From Williamsia sterculiae (GTDB lineage Bacteria > Actinomycetota > Actinomycetes > Mycobacteriales > Mycobacteriaceae), in contig NZ_FTNT01000005.1 in NCBI RefSeq assembly GCF_900156495.1, positions 126,148-190,147 of the forward strand: DNA of 64,000 nucleotides, in the 5' to 3' direction. Positions 36,985 through 45,372 of the stretch are shown piece by piece. Each line of letters begins with the position of its first letter. Position 1 is the stretch's first letter. A program made the translations under genes and the position numbers. The notes under the pieces were generated by a model, which saw nothing but the letters and a program-made list of their open reading frames with translations, was not told where the DNA came from and did no database searches.

Positions 36985-38259
36985 CTCGTTGCCCACCAGG
37001 GCGGCGCCGGCCGGGACCTCGTGCGAGTCTGCCTTCGCCGACCGCACCAGCGACACCGCGACGACGGCGACCACGCAATAGCCTGCCGCGAACCAGAACG
37101 GCGTGGACGTGCTGTGGAACCAGTCGGCGAGGTGGGCGCACAGCACCGCGGCGACCGCGGCACCGAACCACCGCAGGAAGTTGTACCCCGCACTCGCGAC
37201 CGATCGAGGTGCGTCGCCCGCAGCCATCGCGACACCGGTGAACAGCGTGTTGAGCACGCCCGACGGGATCCCGGAGATCACCACCACCGCCATGATCAGC
37301 GGGACGTTGCCGATGACCACGGCCCAGGCCGCCACCGCCATCACCACGGCGTACACGCCGATCGCACTCATCACGCCCGCCTTCTCGCCGATCAGCTGTG
37401 CGACACGGGGGCCGATGAACACACCGCTGAGTGCGACGAACAGACCCCAACCGAAGAAGACCAGCCCGGCGTAGATCGGCCGCAGACCCATCACCAGCGG
37501 GGCCCACGCGATGACCGTGAAGAAGGCGCCGGTGTAGAACGCCGACCCCAGGCCGGTGATGAAGAGCGTGCGGTTGCGCAGCGCGCGGATCGGGTCGAGC
37601 AGCGAGACCGGTTGCCGGGTCGACCGGGGTGCGTCCTCGGGCAGCATCCACGCGCACAGGATGGCGCCGATGAGCATCAGGATCGCGGTGCCGCCGAACG
37701 GTGCCCGCCAGGTCCACTCGCCGAGGGTGGCACCGACCAGCGGGCCGATGGCCAGGCCGACGCCCAGTGCGGCCTCGTAGAGCAGGATCGCGCCCTGCTG
37801 TCCGCCGCGGGCCGATCCGACGATGAACGCCAGTGCGGTCGCGATGAACAACGCATTGCCCAGCCCCCACAGCACGCGTAGGGCAATGAGTTCGTCGATG
37901 CCACCCGCGGTCGCGGAGACGGCGGCGGCGATCACGATGCACACCAGCCCGACGGTCAGCGTGCGTTTCGGCCCGAACCGGTAGGCCGACCACCCGGTGA
38001 GCAGCATCGCGACGACCTGCACCCCCATGTACACACCGAACAACAGGGTGAGCTTCTCGGGCGGCGCGTTGAGCGCCTCGGCGATGGTGTTGAGAATCGG
38101 GTCCACCAGTCCGATGCCCATGAAGGCGATCACCGCGGCGAAGGCGGTGACCCAGACGGCCCGCGGTTGTCCGCGGAACGCGTCGGTCAGCGACGGGTGG
38201 CCGTGTTGCCGGGGGTGACTCTGCTCGGCCCGGGTGGGCAGGTCCTGTGTTGTCGTCAT
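36976..38259 (-). CDS. MFS drug-efflux-type transporter (DHA1-like)
   Basis: 427 aa with 12 helices. Family signals: GIGLVDPILNTIAEAL in helix 1, GWSAYRFGPKRTLTVGLV (motif A), GLAIGPLVGATLGEW in helix 5 (motif C-like GxxxGPLxG). Likely proton-driven export of a drug or metabolite. ATG 38259 follows the MarR stop directly (TGAATG), so the regulator and pump form a classical marR-efflux operon. The 3' end carries part of the 21-bp repeat array. Confidence 0.88.
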   Translation of the reverse strand: MTTTQDLPTRAEQSHPRQHGHPSLTDAFRGQPRAVWVTAFAAVIAFMGIGLVDPILNTIAEALNAPPEKLTLLFGVYMGVQVVAMLLTGWSAYRFGPKRTLTVGLVCIVIAAAVSATAGGIDELIALRVLWGLGNALFIATALAFIVGSARGGQQGAILLYEAALGVGLAIGPLVGATLGEWTWRAPFGGTAILMLIGAILCAWMLPEDAPRSTRQPVSLLDPIRALRNRTLFITGLGSAFYTGAFFTVIAWAPLVMGLRPIYAGLVFFGWGLFVALSGVFIGPRVAQLIGEKAGVMSAIGVYAVVMAVAAWAVVIGNVPLIMAVVVISGIPSGVLNTLFTGVAMAAGDAPRSVASAGYNFLRWFGAAVAAVLCAHLADWFHSTSTPFWFAAGYCVVAVVAVSLVRSAKADSHEVPAGAALVGNEEM

Positions 38260-38745
38260 TCAGTTCTCCGAATCGGTTGCAGCAGATTCGGGGCGGCCGT
38301 TCGCCTCGAGAAGGTGCTTGAGTTCCACCAGAGCGGGTACCGCTCGACCGAGTGCTGCGATGTCGTCGGACGACATCTGTTGCAGCGCCGACACCAGGAC
38401 CTCGTCTCGACGTCCGGCGACGTCGGTGAGGACCTCGGCACCGTGGGCGCTCAGTTGCACCAACACGGCCCGCCGGTCCTCGGGGTCGGGTGTCCGCTCG
38501 GCCAGGCCCTGCCTGCTCAGGCCGTCCACCAACGCTGTCGCGGTCGGCATCCGGACGCCTTCGCGATCGGCGAGTTCCCCCATCCGCAGGGGACCGTGAT
38601 CGAGCAGCGTCACCAACGCCGTCGCCTGAGCCGCCGTGTATTCGGTGACGGCGGTGCGCCGACGCAGGATCTGATGCAGGCGACCGATGGTCGGACGCAA
38701 CGCGCCGGCCAGGGTGCCGAGATCGGGAGCAGTCGTGGTGGACAT
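38260..38745 (-). CDS. MarR-family repressor of the adjacent MFS gene
   Basis: 161 aa winged helix: TAAQATALVTLLDHGPLRMGELA (core LVTLLDHGPLRMGELADRE), RMPTATALVDGLSRQGL, RTPDPEDRRAVLVQLSAHG. ATG 38745 (MSTTTAP) was preferred to an ATG at 38763 because an extended dyad operator begins at the start codon. The gene is immediately upstream of, and co-transcribed with, the MFS transporter, so autoregulation and control of the pump by ligand binding are likely. Confidence 0.88.
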   Translation of the reverse strand: MSTTTAPDLGTLAGALRPTIGRLHQILRRRTAVTEYTAAQATALVTLLDHGPLRMGELADREGVRMPTATALVDGLSRQGLAERTPDPEDRRAVLVQLSAHGAEVLTDVAGRRDEVLVSALQQMSSDDIAALGRAVPALVELKHLLEANGRPESAATDSEN

Positions 38746-38779
38746 AGTTAGTAACACTAACACTTAGTGAAACTAACTA
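38745..38779. promoter_or_regulatory. Nested operator dyads of the marR-MFS operon
   Basis: Outer arms TAGTTAGT (38745-38752) and ACTAACTA (38772-38779) enclose inner arms CACTAA (38755-38760) and TTAGTG (38764-38769). A -10-like TAGTGT lies 8 nt before the ATG. The arrangement indicates two MarR sites over the promoter. Confidence 0.65.
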
Positions 38780-38821
38780 CTACCGCTCCGAGCGTCATCG
38801 AGGTGTGATCTGTGGAACTCC

Positions 38822-39436
38822 TCAGGCCACCGAACCGGTCTCCACGTCACCGGCCCGGCGGTACTGGCCGAAGACCACGCCGTTCGGCGTCACCAGGCTG
38901 TCGACCATGGTGAACGCGGCCGCGGACGTGCCCTCGCCGAACAGCCTCTTGCCGACGCCGAGCGTGATCGGGAACGTCATCAGCTGTAATTCATCTACGA
39001 GGTCGTGTTCCAGCAGGGTCTGTGCGAGACCGCCGCTGCCGTGCACCTTGAGGGTGGGACCGTCGGACGCCTTGAGCTCACGGATGGCCTCGACACCGTC
39101 GAGGAAGACGACGTGGGGCCAGTCCGAGGTGTTCTCGTCGACCGTTCGGGACACGACGTATTTGGTGACGTCGTTGATACCGGGCCACATCTCGGCATGA
39201 CTCGGCCAGTACCCGGAGAAGATGTCATAGGTGGTGCGGCCGAGCAGCAGGTCGGTCGACTCCATCCACTTCGCCATGACGTCACCGGCTGCCGCGTCGG
39301 CCTCGGCGAAATACGGTGCGGTCCAGCCTCCGAACGGGAATCGTCCGGACTCGTCCTCTTCCGGTCCGCCCGGTGCCTGCATGACACCGTCCAGAGTCAG
39401 GAATTCCTGGACGATGAGTTTTCTGGTGTTCGACAT
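38822..39436 (-). CDS. DHFR-like (RibD C-terminal domain) protein
   Basis: 204 aa single RibD-C/dihydrofolate-reductase-like domain: KLIVQEFLTLDGVMQAPGG (starting at about residue 6), LLLGRTTYDIFSGYWP, KVHGSGGLAQTLLEHDLVDEL, GVGKRLFGEG. These NADPH-binding proteins (YwjB/YyaP type) have no fixed substrate. ATG 39436 with AGAGGAG just upstream was chosen; the in-frame extension to 39622 has no support. The 258-bp stretch upstream (39437-39694) contains that ribosome site and the LLM-gene terminator, with no gene that I can support. Confidence 0.87.
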   Translation of the reverse strand: MSNTRKLIVQEFLTLDGVMQAPGGPEEDESGRFPFGGWTAPYFAEADAAAGDVMAKWMESTDLLLGRTTYDIFSGYWPSHAEMWPGINDVTKYVVSRTVDENTSDWPHVVFLDGVEAIRELKASDGPTLKVHGSGGLAQTLLEHDLVDELQLMTFPITLGVGKRLFGEGTSAAAFTMVDSLVTPNGVVFGQYRRAGDVETGSVA

Positions 39437-39644
39437 CGCTTCTCCTCTGGTTCGCGGCTCCGGTGGTACCGGGCTCGTCGGGGGAGTAGACCGTGCCGTG
39501 CTGCGAAACTCATCGGAGCCGCGGGGGAGGGGTCGGACGCCGAACAGGAACTCGTCGGTGGTGAACTCCTGATGGGAGACCAGCCGATGTGTGATGTCGC
39601 GTCCCGAGATCGGGATCACCACGCCATGGTGGCGACACCGCGAG

Positions 39645-39680
39645 GACCGGGTGACCGCGAGCGAACGCGGTCACCCGGTC
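39645..39680 (-). terminator. Terminator hairpin after the LLM oxidoreductase gene
   Basis: Perfect 15-bp stem (39645-39659 with 39666-39680) and loop AGCGAA, 14 nt beyond the stop at 39695. No T-tract. Confidence 0.7.
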
Positions 39681-39694
39681 ATCGGGTCATCGGG

Positions 39695-40489
39695 TCAGCC
39701 GTTGCGCTGATCCCGCCAGCGGCAGAGCGCCTCGAGCGCGGTCAGGTCGTAGTCGGGGCCACCGGTGCCGACGGTGATCATCCCCACCCCGGCGTCCGCC
39801 AGCTCGTCGGCGCTGCGCAACAGTTCGTCGACCCCGTTGTCGAACCGCAGACCCGCCGACCGCTCGATCTCGGCCGGGTCGCGTCCGATGTCGGCGCAGT
39901 GTCGGGCCAGCACCTCCGACTTGTGCAGGTAGGACTCCAGATCGACGAAGTAGTGCCAGATCTGGGCGTACTGGGCGACGTACTTCAGGGTCTTCTTCTC
40001 GCCACCGCCGCCGATGAGGACGGGGATGTCGCGGGCGGGGGCGGGGTTGAGCTTTGACCAGCGTTCGGTGATACGGGGAAGCGCCTCGCCGAGGGCGTCG
40101 AGGCGCGTGCCCGCGGTACCGAACTCGTAGCCGTACTCGGTGTAGTCGCGTTCGAACCATCCCGAACCTATGCCGAAGATCAGGCGTCCACCGGAGATGT
40201 TGTCGACGGTGCGGGCCATGTCGGCCAGCAGGTCGGGGTTGCGGTACGAGTTGCAGGTGACCAGCGCGCCGATCTCGATGTTCGACGTCTGTTCGGCCCA
40301 GGCCCCGAGCATCGTCCAGCACTCGTAGTGCGGACCGTCCGGGTCGTCGTACAGCGGAAAGAAGTGATCCCAGTTGAACGCGATGTCGGTCCCGGCGTCC
40401 TCCGCGCGTCTGAGCGCGTCACGGATGGGGCCGTATTCCGGACTTTGTTGGGGTTGGATCTGTACACCGATACGGATGGAATTCGCCAT
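39695..40489 (-). CDS. LLM-class F420-dependent oxidoreductase
   Basis: 264 aa TIM-barrel of the luciferase-like family: RIGVQIQPQQSPEYG, NWDHFFPLYDD, EIGALVTCNSYRNPDLLADMA (core GALVTCNSYRNPDLLA), GIGSGWFERDYTEYGYEF, VLIGGGGEKKTLK. These match F420-using members in mycolata (TIGR03560-like subgroup), which act as hydride-transfer enzymes on unknown substrates. ATG 40489 has GGAG just upstream. Followed by a perfect hairpin. It stands 51 bp after the FprB-like gene on the same strand and could share its transcript. Confidence 0.87.
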   Translation of the reverse strand: MANSIRIGVQIQPQQSPEYGPIRDALRRAEDAGTDIAFNWDHFFPLYDDPDGPHYECWTMLGAWAEQTSNIEIGALVTCNSYRNPDLLADMARTVDNISGGRLIFGIGSGWFERDYTEYGYEFGTAGTRLDALGEALPRITERWSKLNPAPARDIPVLIGGGGEKKTLKYVAQYAQIWHYFVDLESYLHKSEVLARHCADIGRDPAEIERSAGLRFDNGVDELLRSADELADAGVGMITVGTGGPDYDLTALEALCRWRDQRNG

Positions 40490-40540
40490 GGCTCCAGTCT
40501 GCCCGAGACTGCAGGACCGTGATGCGGACGGCGGCGTCGG

Positions 40541-41977
40541 CTACCGACTCACCGCATCGTGGAGTGGTGGTCCGACCCGCTCGAGATCGTCGAGGACCGC
40601 ACCGACGGTCTCCTCCGCACAGGTCTTGTTGGTGCCGATGAAACCGCGCGGTCCACGCTTGATCCATCCGGTGACGTAGACCCCGGGCTCGACCCGCCCG
40701 CGATCGTTCGGGATGGTGCCGGTCACCTCGTCGAACGGTAGTCCGGTGACCGGTCGGCCGCGATGGCCGATGGCGCGGACGACAAGGCCGGCGTCGATGA
40801 TCTCATCGGCGTCATCGTGGCCCGTGTTCGCGACCCGTACCCCCGTCACGCCGTGCCCGTCGCCGATGATCTCGATGGGTGTGGTCGCGAAGCGCAGGAC
40901 GATGCGTGTGACACCGGGGGTCGACGGCTGCGGGCGTTCGGCCAGTTCACGGAGCAAGCGGCTGCGTGTGTCGGCACCGGTCAGCGTGTCGGGTTCGGCG
41001 TCCACCACGACGTCGACGTCGGTGAGCGTCGACAACCCGATCAGTTCGGGAACGGTGAAGGCGGCGTCGGCCGGACCCCGACGGCCGAGGACGACGACCT
41101 CGTCGACGGTGCTGCCGTACAGCTCGCCCAGGGCTCCTGAGGCGATGTCGGTGTGTGTTTCCAGCCATTCCGGATCGCGGGTGAGCATGCGCGCGACGTC
41201 GAGCGCGACGTTGCCGTTGCCGATGACCACCGCACGATTGTGGGTGAGCGGCACGTCGACGTCGGCGTGGTCGGGATCGCCGTTGTACCAACCCACCACC
41301 TGGGTCGCGGCCAACGAACCCCGCAGGTCCTCTCCGGGGATCAGCAGCCGTCGGTCGGCGGGGGCACCGACGGCCACGATGACCCCGTTGTAACGAGACC
41401 GGAGCTCGTCGATGGTGATGTCCGTCCCCACGCTCACACCGAAGTGGTAGGCGAACCGCGGTTGAGCCTCGATGGCGGCGAAGAGGTCCGCCACCTTCTT
41501 GGTGTCGGTGTGGTCGGGAGCCACCCCGCGACGGGCCAGCCCATACGGCGTCGACTGCCGTTCGAACACGTCGACCGCGGCGATCTCGGGGTGCTTGAGG
41601 AGTTCATCGGCCGCGAACATCCCGGCCGGACCCGCACCGATCACGGCGATGCGGAACGGACCCCCGGCGCGCAGGCGGCGCTGCGGCGTGAGTGGGGACA
41701 GGATGGGTCGATCGTCGTGGGGGAACTCGTCGTAGTACGTCCTGTTCAGTTCCGCGAACGGCAACTGTGTTGGCATCAGCGAGGATTCGTTGGCGATGGC
41801 ACCGACGGGGCAGGCGCCGACGCAGTTGCCGCAGCCGACGCATGCGGCGGGGTCGATGAAGAGCATCTCGGTTGTCCCGAATCCCGGCTCACCCGGGGTG
41901 GGGTGGATGCAGTTCACCGGGCACGCTGCGACGCAGGACGCGTCGACGCAACACGATTGGGTGATCACATAGGCCAT
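40541..41977 (-). CDS. Ferredoxin-fused ferredoxin-NADP reductase (FprB-like, copy 2)
   Basis: 478 aa with the same build as the protein at 17774: ferredoxin part CCVDASCVAACPVNC and CVGCGNCVGACPVGAI, then FAD motif VIGAGPAGMFAADELL, YGLARRGVAPDH, NADP motif VVIGNGNVALDVARML and C-terminal GWIKRGPRGFIGTNKT. It is shorter by 27 residues, mainly in the linker and the C-terminus. It follows the second AurF-like gene after 7 nt and should serve as its electron donor. Whether the two reductases are interchangeable cannot be told. Confidence 0.9.
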   Translation of the reverse strand: MAYVITQSCCVDASCVAACPVNCIHPTPGEPGFGTTEMLFIDPAACVGCGNCVGACPVGAIANESSLMPTQLPFAELNRTYYDEFPHDDRPILSPLTPQRRLRAGGPFRIAVIGAGPAGMFAADELLKHPEIAAVDVFERQSTPYGLARRGVAPDHTDTKKVADLFAAIEAQPRFAYHFGVSVGTDITIDELRSRYNGVIVAVGAPADRRLLIPGEDLRGSLAATQVVGWYNGDPDHADVDVPLTHNRAVVIGNGNVALDVARMLTRDPEWLETHTDIASGALGELYGSTVDEVVVLGRRGPADAAFTVPELIGLSTLTDVDVVVDAEPDTLTGADTRSRLLRELAERPQPSTPGVTRIVLRFATTPIEIIGDGHGVTGVRVANTGHDDADEIIDAGLVVRAIGHRGRPVTGLPFDEVTGTIPNDRGRVEPGVYVTGWIKRGPRGFIGTNKTCAEETVGAVLDDLERVGPPLHDAVSR

Positions 41978-41984
41978 CGGGCGA

Positions 41985-42950
41985 CTAGCCGGCCGCGCGT
42001 CGCGGCTCGTTGCGGAAACGCGACGGACGGCCGTCGATCTTCATGGCACGCCACATCCGCGCCGCGGCCGGGGTCATTAGATCCAGCTCTTCGACCAGCA
42101 TCCGGGCGTCGCCGAAGATGTCGCGGAGCATGCGCTGTGAATCGGGACTGTCCCACCACGCCTCGTCGACCACGCTCTGCGGGATCTGTAGGTCCCGGCA
42201 CATCTGCTTGCCGGGTTTCATGATCACGTCGCACAGCACTCGCATGACGACCGGGGTGGCCAACGCGACCAGGAATCGTTGCCGCGCGGTGAGATTGGTG
42301 ACGGTGTGCTGCAGGTACTCGTGGGCGAAGCCGATGTGTCGTGCTTCCTCGGCGATGTGGATCTGCATGATGCGCGACAGCAGCGGGTGCAGTTCCGACT
42401 CGCTGCGCAGAATGGTCTTCTGCATGTAGTCGATCGGTTCCTCGCCGGCGAGCACGCCGACGAAGAAGCCGAAGGGCACCACACCGGCGGCATAGGACAT
42501 CAGCGGGCCGAGGCGACGGAACCATCGGGGACCGCCGCGAACCGGCGCCCCGATCCGGTTGACCAGTTCCTGGAACATCTGGGTGTGATGACATTCCTCG
42601 GTCGCCTCGTGGGTGGCGTAACGGAACTCGGGTGAGCCGTTGGGCAGTCGCATCGCGAAGTTCATGATCCCGCCGATCAGGATCTGCTCGAACTGGAGGC
42701 CGACCTTGACGATGCTGGCCTGCCGGTACATGCCGATCTCGATCTGCCGGTGCAGCGGCAGGCCTCGGTACCAGTCGGTGGCGCCCAGCAGATCGGCGGC
42801 GGGCAGGACCCAGCGGGGATCATCGGGGATGATCTCGAACCGGGGGTCGTCCCAGGAGATGTCGGCGAACGCGTCGAAGTGGCGCTCGACCGACGCCTCC
42901 GACAGCGTCTTCAACAATTCCTCGTAGTCCGAGCGCACCGCGACCGTCAT
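41985..42950 (-). CDS. AurF-like diiron oxygenase (copy 2)
   Basis: 321 aa. ExxH motifs EECHH (in THEATEECHHTQMFQE) and EEARH (in HIAEEARHIGFAH); strong block similarity to the protein at 16772, including SFKLPNG/NFAMRLPNG, GVLxGEEPIDxxQK, PVVMRVLC and the C-terminal DGRPSRFRNEP. ATG 42950 is preceded by AGAGGAG. Paralogue of copy 1 with its own reductase downstream. The region upstream contains TGACAAC (from 43021), a word also seen three times as TGACAA in the promoter of copy 1, hinting at a shared regulator. Confidence 0.85.
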   Translation of the reverse strand: MTVAVRSDYEELLKTLSEASVERHFDAFADISWDDPRFEIIPDDPRWVLPAADLLGATDWYRGLPLHRQIEIGMYRQASIVKVGLQFEQILIGGIMNFAMRLPNGSPEFRYATHEATEECHHTQMFQELVNRIGAPVRGGPRWFRRLGPLMSYAAGVVPFGFFVGVLAGEEPIDYMQKTILRSESELHPLLSRIMQIHIAEEARHIGFAHEYLQHTVTNLTARQRFLVALATPVVMRVLCDVIMKPGKQMCRDLQIPQSVVDEAWWDSPDSQRMLRDIFGDARMLVEELDLMTPAAARMWRAMKIDGRPSRFRNEPRRAAG

Positions 42951-43103
42951 CGTGCTTCTCCTCTGGCTGTGTCGCGATGGTCGGCTCGGCGCCGCGTCAC
43001 CACAACACGTCGGATATCTGTGACAACACGTTACACATAAGTACCGGGTGCCGCGCAAGGATGGACGTCGGATCTTTATGCGGGTCGCGGGTCTGCGCGT
43101 GTG

Positions 43104-43730
43104 TCAGGTGTACGAGACGAACTCGTACCACCCACCTCCCAGATCCTTGAGGGTGGAGAAAGGGTAGTAGGAGGGCCGTTGATGTACCGCGTACACCCAT
43201 CCGGCAAAGCTCAATGTGGCATCGGCGTCGTACAGGTATATCCCCTTGTCTTCGGATCGCAGGGTCGCCGCCTTGATGTCGAACGGTCCGATGTGCACGT
43301 TCGTGTAGGAACCAGACGGATTCGCGGCCACACGCTGCGCCAACGCGTCGAAGTGTGAGCGTTCGTCGTCGAAGGTCGTCGGTCCTGGGACCACCGCGAC
43401 CACCGCCGCCGACAGGACGATCGACGGGACGAGAGCACATCGCATGCTCCACGCACCTCGGTTGACGAGGGTCAGGCTCGTACGGATGAGCCAGAGAGTG
43501 GCAGTGGGTAACAGAACGATCAATGCGATGGCGATCAGCTCGAGATGTCCGGTGTTCGTCAGGTTCTTTCCGACCGGCCACCAGTCATATCTCGCGCAGA
43601 GGAGTAACCCCATGCCGAGAGTTGCGGAGGTCGCCAGGCCGAGGCCCGGCGGACCGCGCCACCCTTCCGGCCGATCATGTCCTGTTGCTTGAGCAGACAC
43701 CGCCGCCTCCGCCGTTGATGTGACCCACAC
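43104..43730 (-). CDS. Membrane protein of unknown function
   Basis: 208 aa. About three hydrophobic segments (GLATSATLGMGLLLCARY, LELIAIALIVLLPTATLWL, CALVPSIVLSAAVVAVV) precede an exported-looking C-terminal domain of about 85 residues rich in Tyr and Phe (SYTNVHIGPFDIKAATL, WYEFVSYT). GTG 43730 is used; a later start is possible. No family recognised. It overlaps the frame-shifted end of the neighbouring DUF222 remnant and lies in the most variable part of the window. Confidence 0.6.
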   Translation of the reverse strand: MWVTSTAEAAVSAQATGHDRPEGWRGPPGLGLATSATLGMGLLLCARYDWWPVGKNLTNTGHLELIAIALIVLLPTATLWLIRTSLTLVNRGAWSMRCALVPSIVLSAAVVAVVPGPTTFDDERSHFDALAQRVAANPSGSYTNVHIGPFDIKAATLRSEDKGIYLYDADATLSFAGWVYAVHQRPSYYPFSTLKDLGGGWYEFVSYT

Positions 43731-43789
43731 GGTAATGAACTCGCGCGGTAACGCGCCGGTCGTCGCAGCGTCAGGCGGCCAGGGGTTGG

Positions 43790-44248
43790 TCGTGGGGCGT
43801 CGCGGACGGGGGGCCCGCCGGAGGCGGTGGTCGCGATCCCGGTCTCGGCTTCCAACTCCTCGAGGGCCATGACGACGATGACCTGTGCCGGTAAGCCTCG
43901 GTGCTGACCCAACGCCCCCGACTCGCTGATGGTTCTGAGCATCAGGGTGAACGCGTCATGGTTGCGTTGCACCGCCGACCGGTGGTCACGTTTTGCTGCG
44001 GCGGCGAGAACGTCGGCGTCGGCCTGCTCGTCGTCCAACTCCACAAACCACCCGCCGACCAACCTGTCGGACAGAGCTTCCCGCACCGTGAGCAGCTCGT
44101 CGGTGTCAAAGTCTCCCAGTGCAGCGAACACCGACGACAAGTCGCGTGCGCGACCCGCGGCGGAGTCGGCGGTCAGACTGGGGAGCATATGTTCGAGTCT
44201 GCCTGCGGCCATGTTGTGCAGCGATGTATTGACAAGATTGCCGCTCAC
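43790..44248 (-). pseudogene. Decayed DUF222/HNH (13E12-repeat) gene remnant
   Basis: The reading frame from GTG 44248 has an N-terminal segment (ARDLSSVFAALGDFDTDELL) joined directly to the central block typical of 13E12-family proteins (KRDHRSAVQRNHDAFTLML, ESGALGQHRGLPAQVIVVM, LEELEAETGIA). The middle of the DUF222 domain and the whole C-terminal HNH nuclease are missing; after about 43790 the frame turns to nonsense and overlaps the next gene. The intact family is about 400-500 aa. These repeats are mobile-associated in mycobacteria (REP13E12) and one serves as a phage attachment site there. A broken copy, not expected to be functional. Confidence 0.7.
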
Positions 44249-44283
44249 AGAGACTGATGCATGTTCTCACCGTGCGTCTGAGG

Positions 44284-44709
44284 TCAATAGCGCGACGTCT
44301 GGTTTGCCTGCGCCCACGCCTGTTCGGCATCGGATCCTCCCGGCGGCGGCACCAGGCCGTTGATCATCCACAACTGGTCGCTGGTTTCGTCGATGTGGAA
44401 CTCCCAGTGTCGAACCGCTGCCCTGTCCAGGTGAGGTTGAACGATGTCGCCGACCCATCGAGCGGTGCGACGTCGACCCTTCTCGTCGGGGTTTCGGCGG
44501 GCGATGTGGTCGATGGAGATGCGAACGACACTATCGGGGGCAATGCCACCCACGTAGATGTTCTTCGCGGTCACCTCATGGAAGACGACGATCACATAGA
44601 ACCGGGGCAACCCGACCGCCGCGTAATGGTCGGTGATGTCGGAGGCCAGCGCGCTCTTGTCATCGTCGGTGAGAGTCCCTGGTGTGTGGTGGATGGTCCA
44701 CATGGGCAT
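44284..44709 (-). CDS. Tautomerase-superfamily enzyme (cis-CaaD-like)
   Basis: 141 aa beginning Met-Pro, so Pro would become the N-terminal catalytic base after Met removal. PMWTIHHTPGTLTDDDKSAL, FYVIVVFHEV, IYVGG and the later RHWEFHIDET fit the Tautomerase_3/cis-3-chloroacrylic acid dehalogenase-like group. Function could be tautomerase, hydratase or dehalogenase; the substrate is unknown. The frame extends to 44793, but ATG 44709 is required to place Pro second. Divergent from an HxlR regulator with an 8-bp-arm dyad between them. Confidence 0.82.
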   Translation of the reverse strand: MPMWTIHHTPGTLTDDDKSALASDITDHYAAVGLPRFYVIVVFHEVTAKNIYVGGIAPDSVVRISIDHIARRNPDEKGRRRTARWVGDIVQPHLDRAAVRHWEFHIDETSDQLWMINGLVPPPGGSDAEQAWAQANQTSRY

Positions 44710-44740
44710 GGCGGAGGTCCGATCTGTGCGATGACGAGGG

Positions 44741-44764
44741 CTGGCTAATCTTGGCGTTAGCCAG
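44741..44764. promoter_or_regulatory. Operator dyads between tautomerase and hxlR genes
   Basis: CTGGCTAA-N8-TTAGCCAG (44741-44764), a perfect 8-bp-arm dyad, and close by TAAC-N6-GTTA (44786-44799). TAGGAT (44806-44811) is the likely -10 of the HxlR gene. Probable binding sites for that regulator controlling both directions. Confidence 0.6.
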
Positions 44765-44817
44765 ATGCAACCACGATCCTCTGAGTAACGCAATGGTTAT
44801 GTAGCTAGGATGGTGTG

Positions 44818-45321
44818 GTGCCCATGCGACTCGAGACGCGGTTGAGCGACCGCCGGCGGTGGTCTGCCGGTGACGACTGCTCTGCGGCAAAGGTGCTGAA
44901 CCTACTCAGCACCAAGACCGTGTTCCTCGTCGTTCGCGAGTGTTTTTACGGCACCACGCGGTTCGAGGATTTCGTGGAGCGAGTGGGTGCTTCTGCACCC
45001 GCCATCTCGCGCGCACTGAAACAGCTGGAAACGGGGGGCGTACTCCACCGCGTTCCGTACCGCGAAGCCGGCGACCGGCGTCGTGAGGAGTATCGACTCT
45101 CCGACGCGGGCGAGGAGTTGCTGCCGATCTTCCTGGCCCTGATGTCGTGGGGTGACGATCACCTCCAGGACGGTCAACCACCCCTCACCTTCGTGCACGC
45201 GGAGACCGGCCAACCGGTCCGCATCTGCGTCACCGGAGATGAACCCGCCGAGACCACCTCCGACGAGATCGAGATCCGCGCGAGTCGACGGCATGACCCA
45301 CGGGGTCGACGAACGTCCTGA
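44818..45321 (+). CDS. HxlR-family regulator
   Basis: 167 aa. Winged helix of the HxlR type: SAAKVLNLLSTKTVFLVVREC, VGASAPAISRALKQLETGGVL, REEYRLSDAGEELLPIFLALMSWG (core YRLSDAGEELLPIFLALMSW). The C-terminus has an extra acidic/basic tail. Usual HxlR members sense electrophiles or aldehydes. GTG 44818 is 6 nt after TAGGAT; GTG 44815 and ATG 44824 are alternatives. Likely controls the divergent tautomerase. Confidence 0.85.
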   Translation: MPMRLETRLSDRRRWSAGDDCSAAKVLNLLSTKTVFLVVRECFYGTTRFEDFVERVGASAPAISRALKQLETGGVLHRVPYREAGDRRREEYRLSDAGEELLPIFLALMSWGDDHLQDGQPPLTFVHAETGQPVRICVTGDEPAETTSDEIEIRASRRHDPRGRRTS

Positions 45322-45357
45322 GTCGAGGATGTGCGGAGGCGGGTGTCCGCCCCTCAT

Positions 45358-45372
45358 GCGAACATATGTTCT
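45358..45372 (+). promoter_or_regulatory. LexA (SOS) box of dinB
   Basis: GCGAACATATGTTCT: CGAAC-N4-GTTC(T) matches the actinobacterial LexA consensus (TCGAAC-N4-GTTCGA) except at the outer bases. It ends directly at the dinB ATG and covers the likely -10 (ACATAT), so LexA binding would block a leaderless promoter. Confidence 0.8.

Noticed and set aside
39437-39622. N-terminal extension of the RibD-C-like protein
   Set aside because: A strong ribosome site precedes ATG 39436 and the extension lacks similarity to the domain family.
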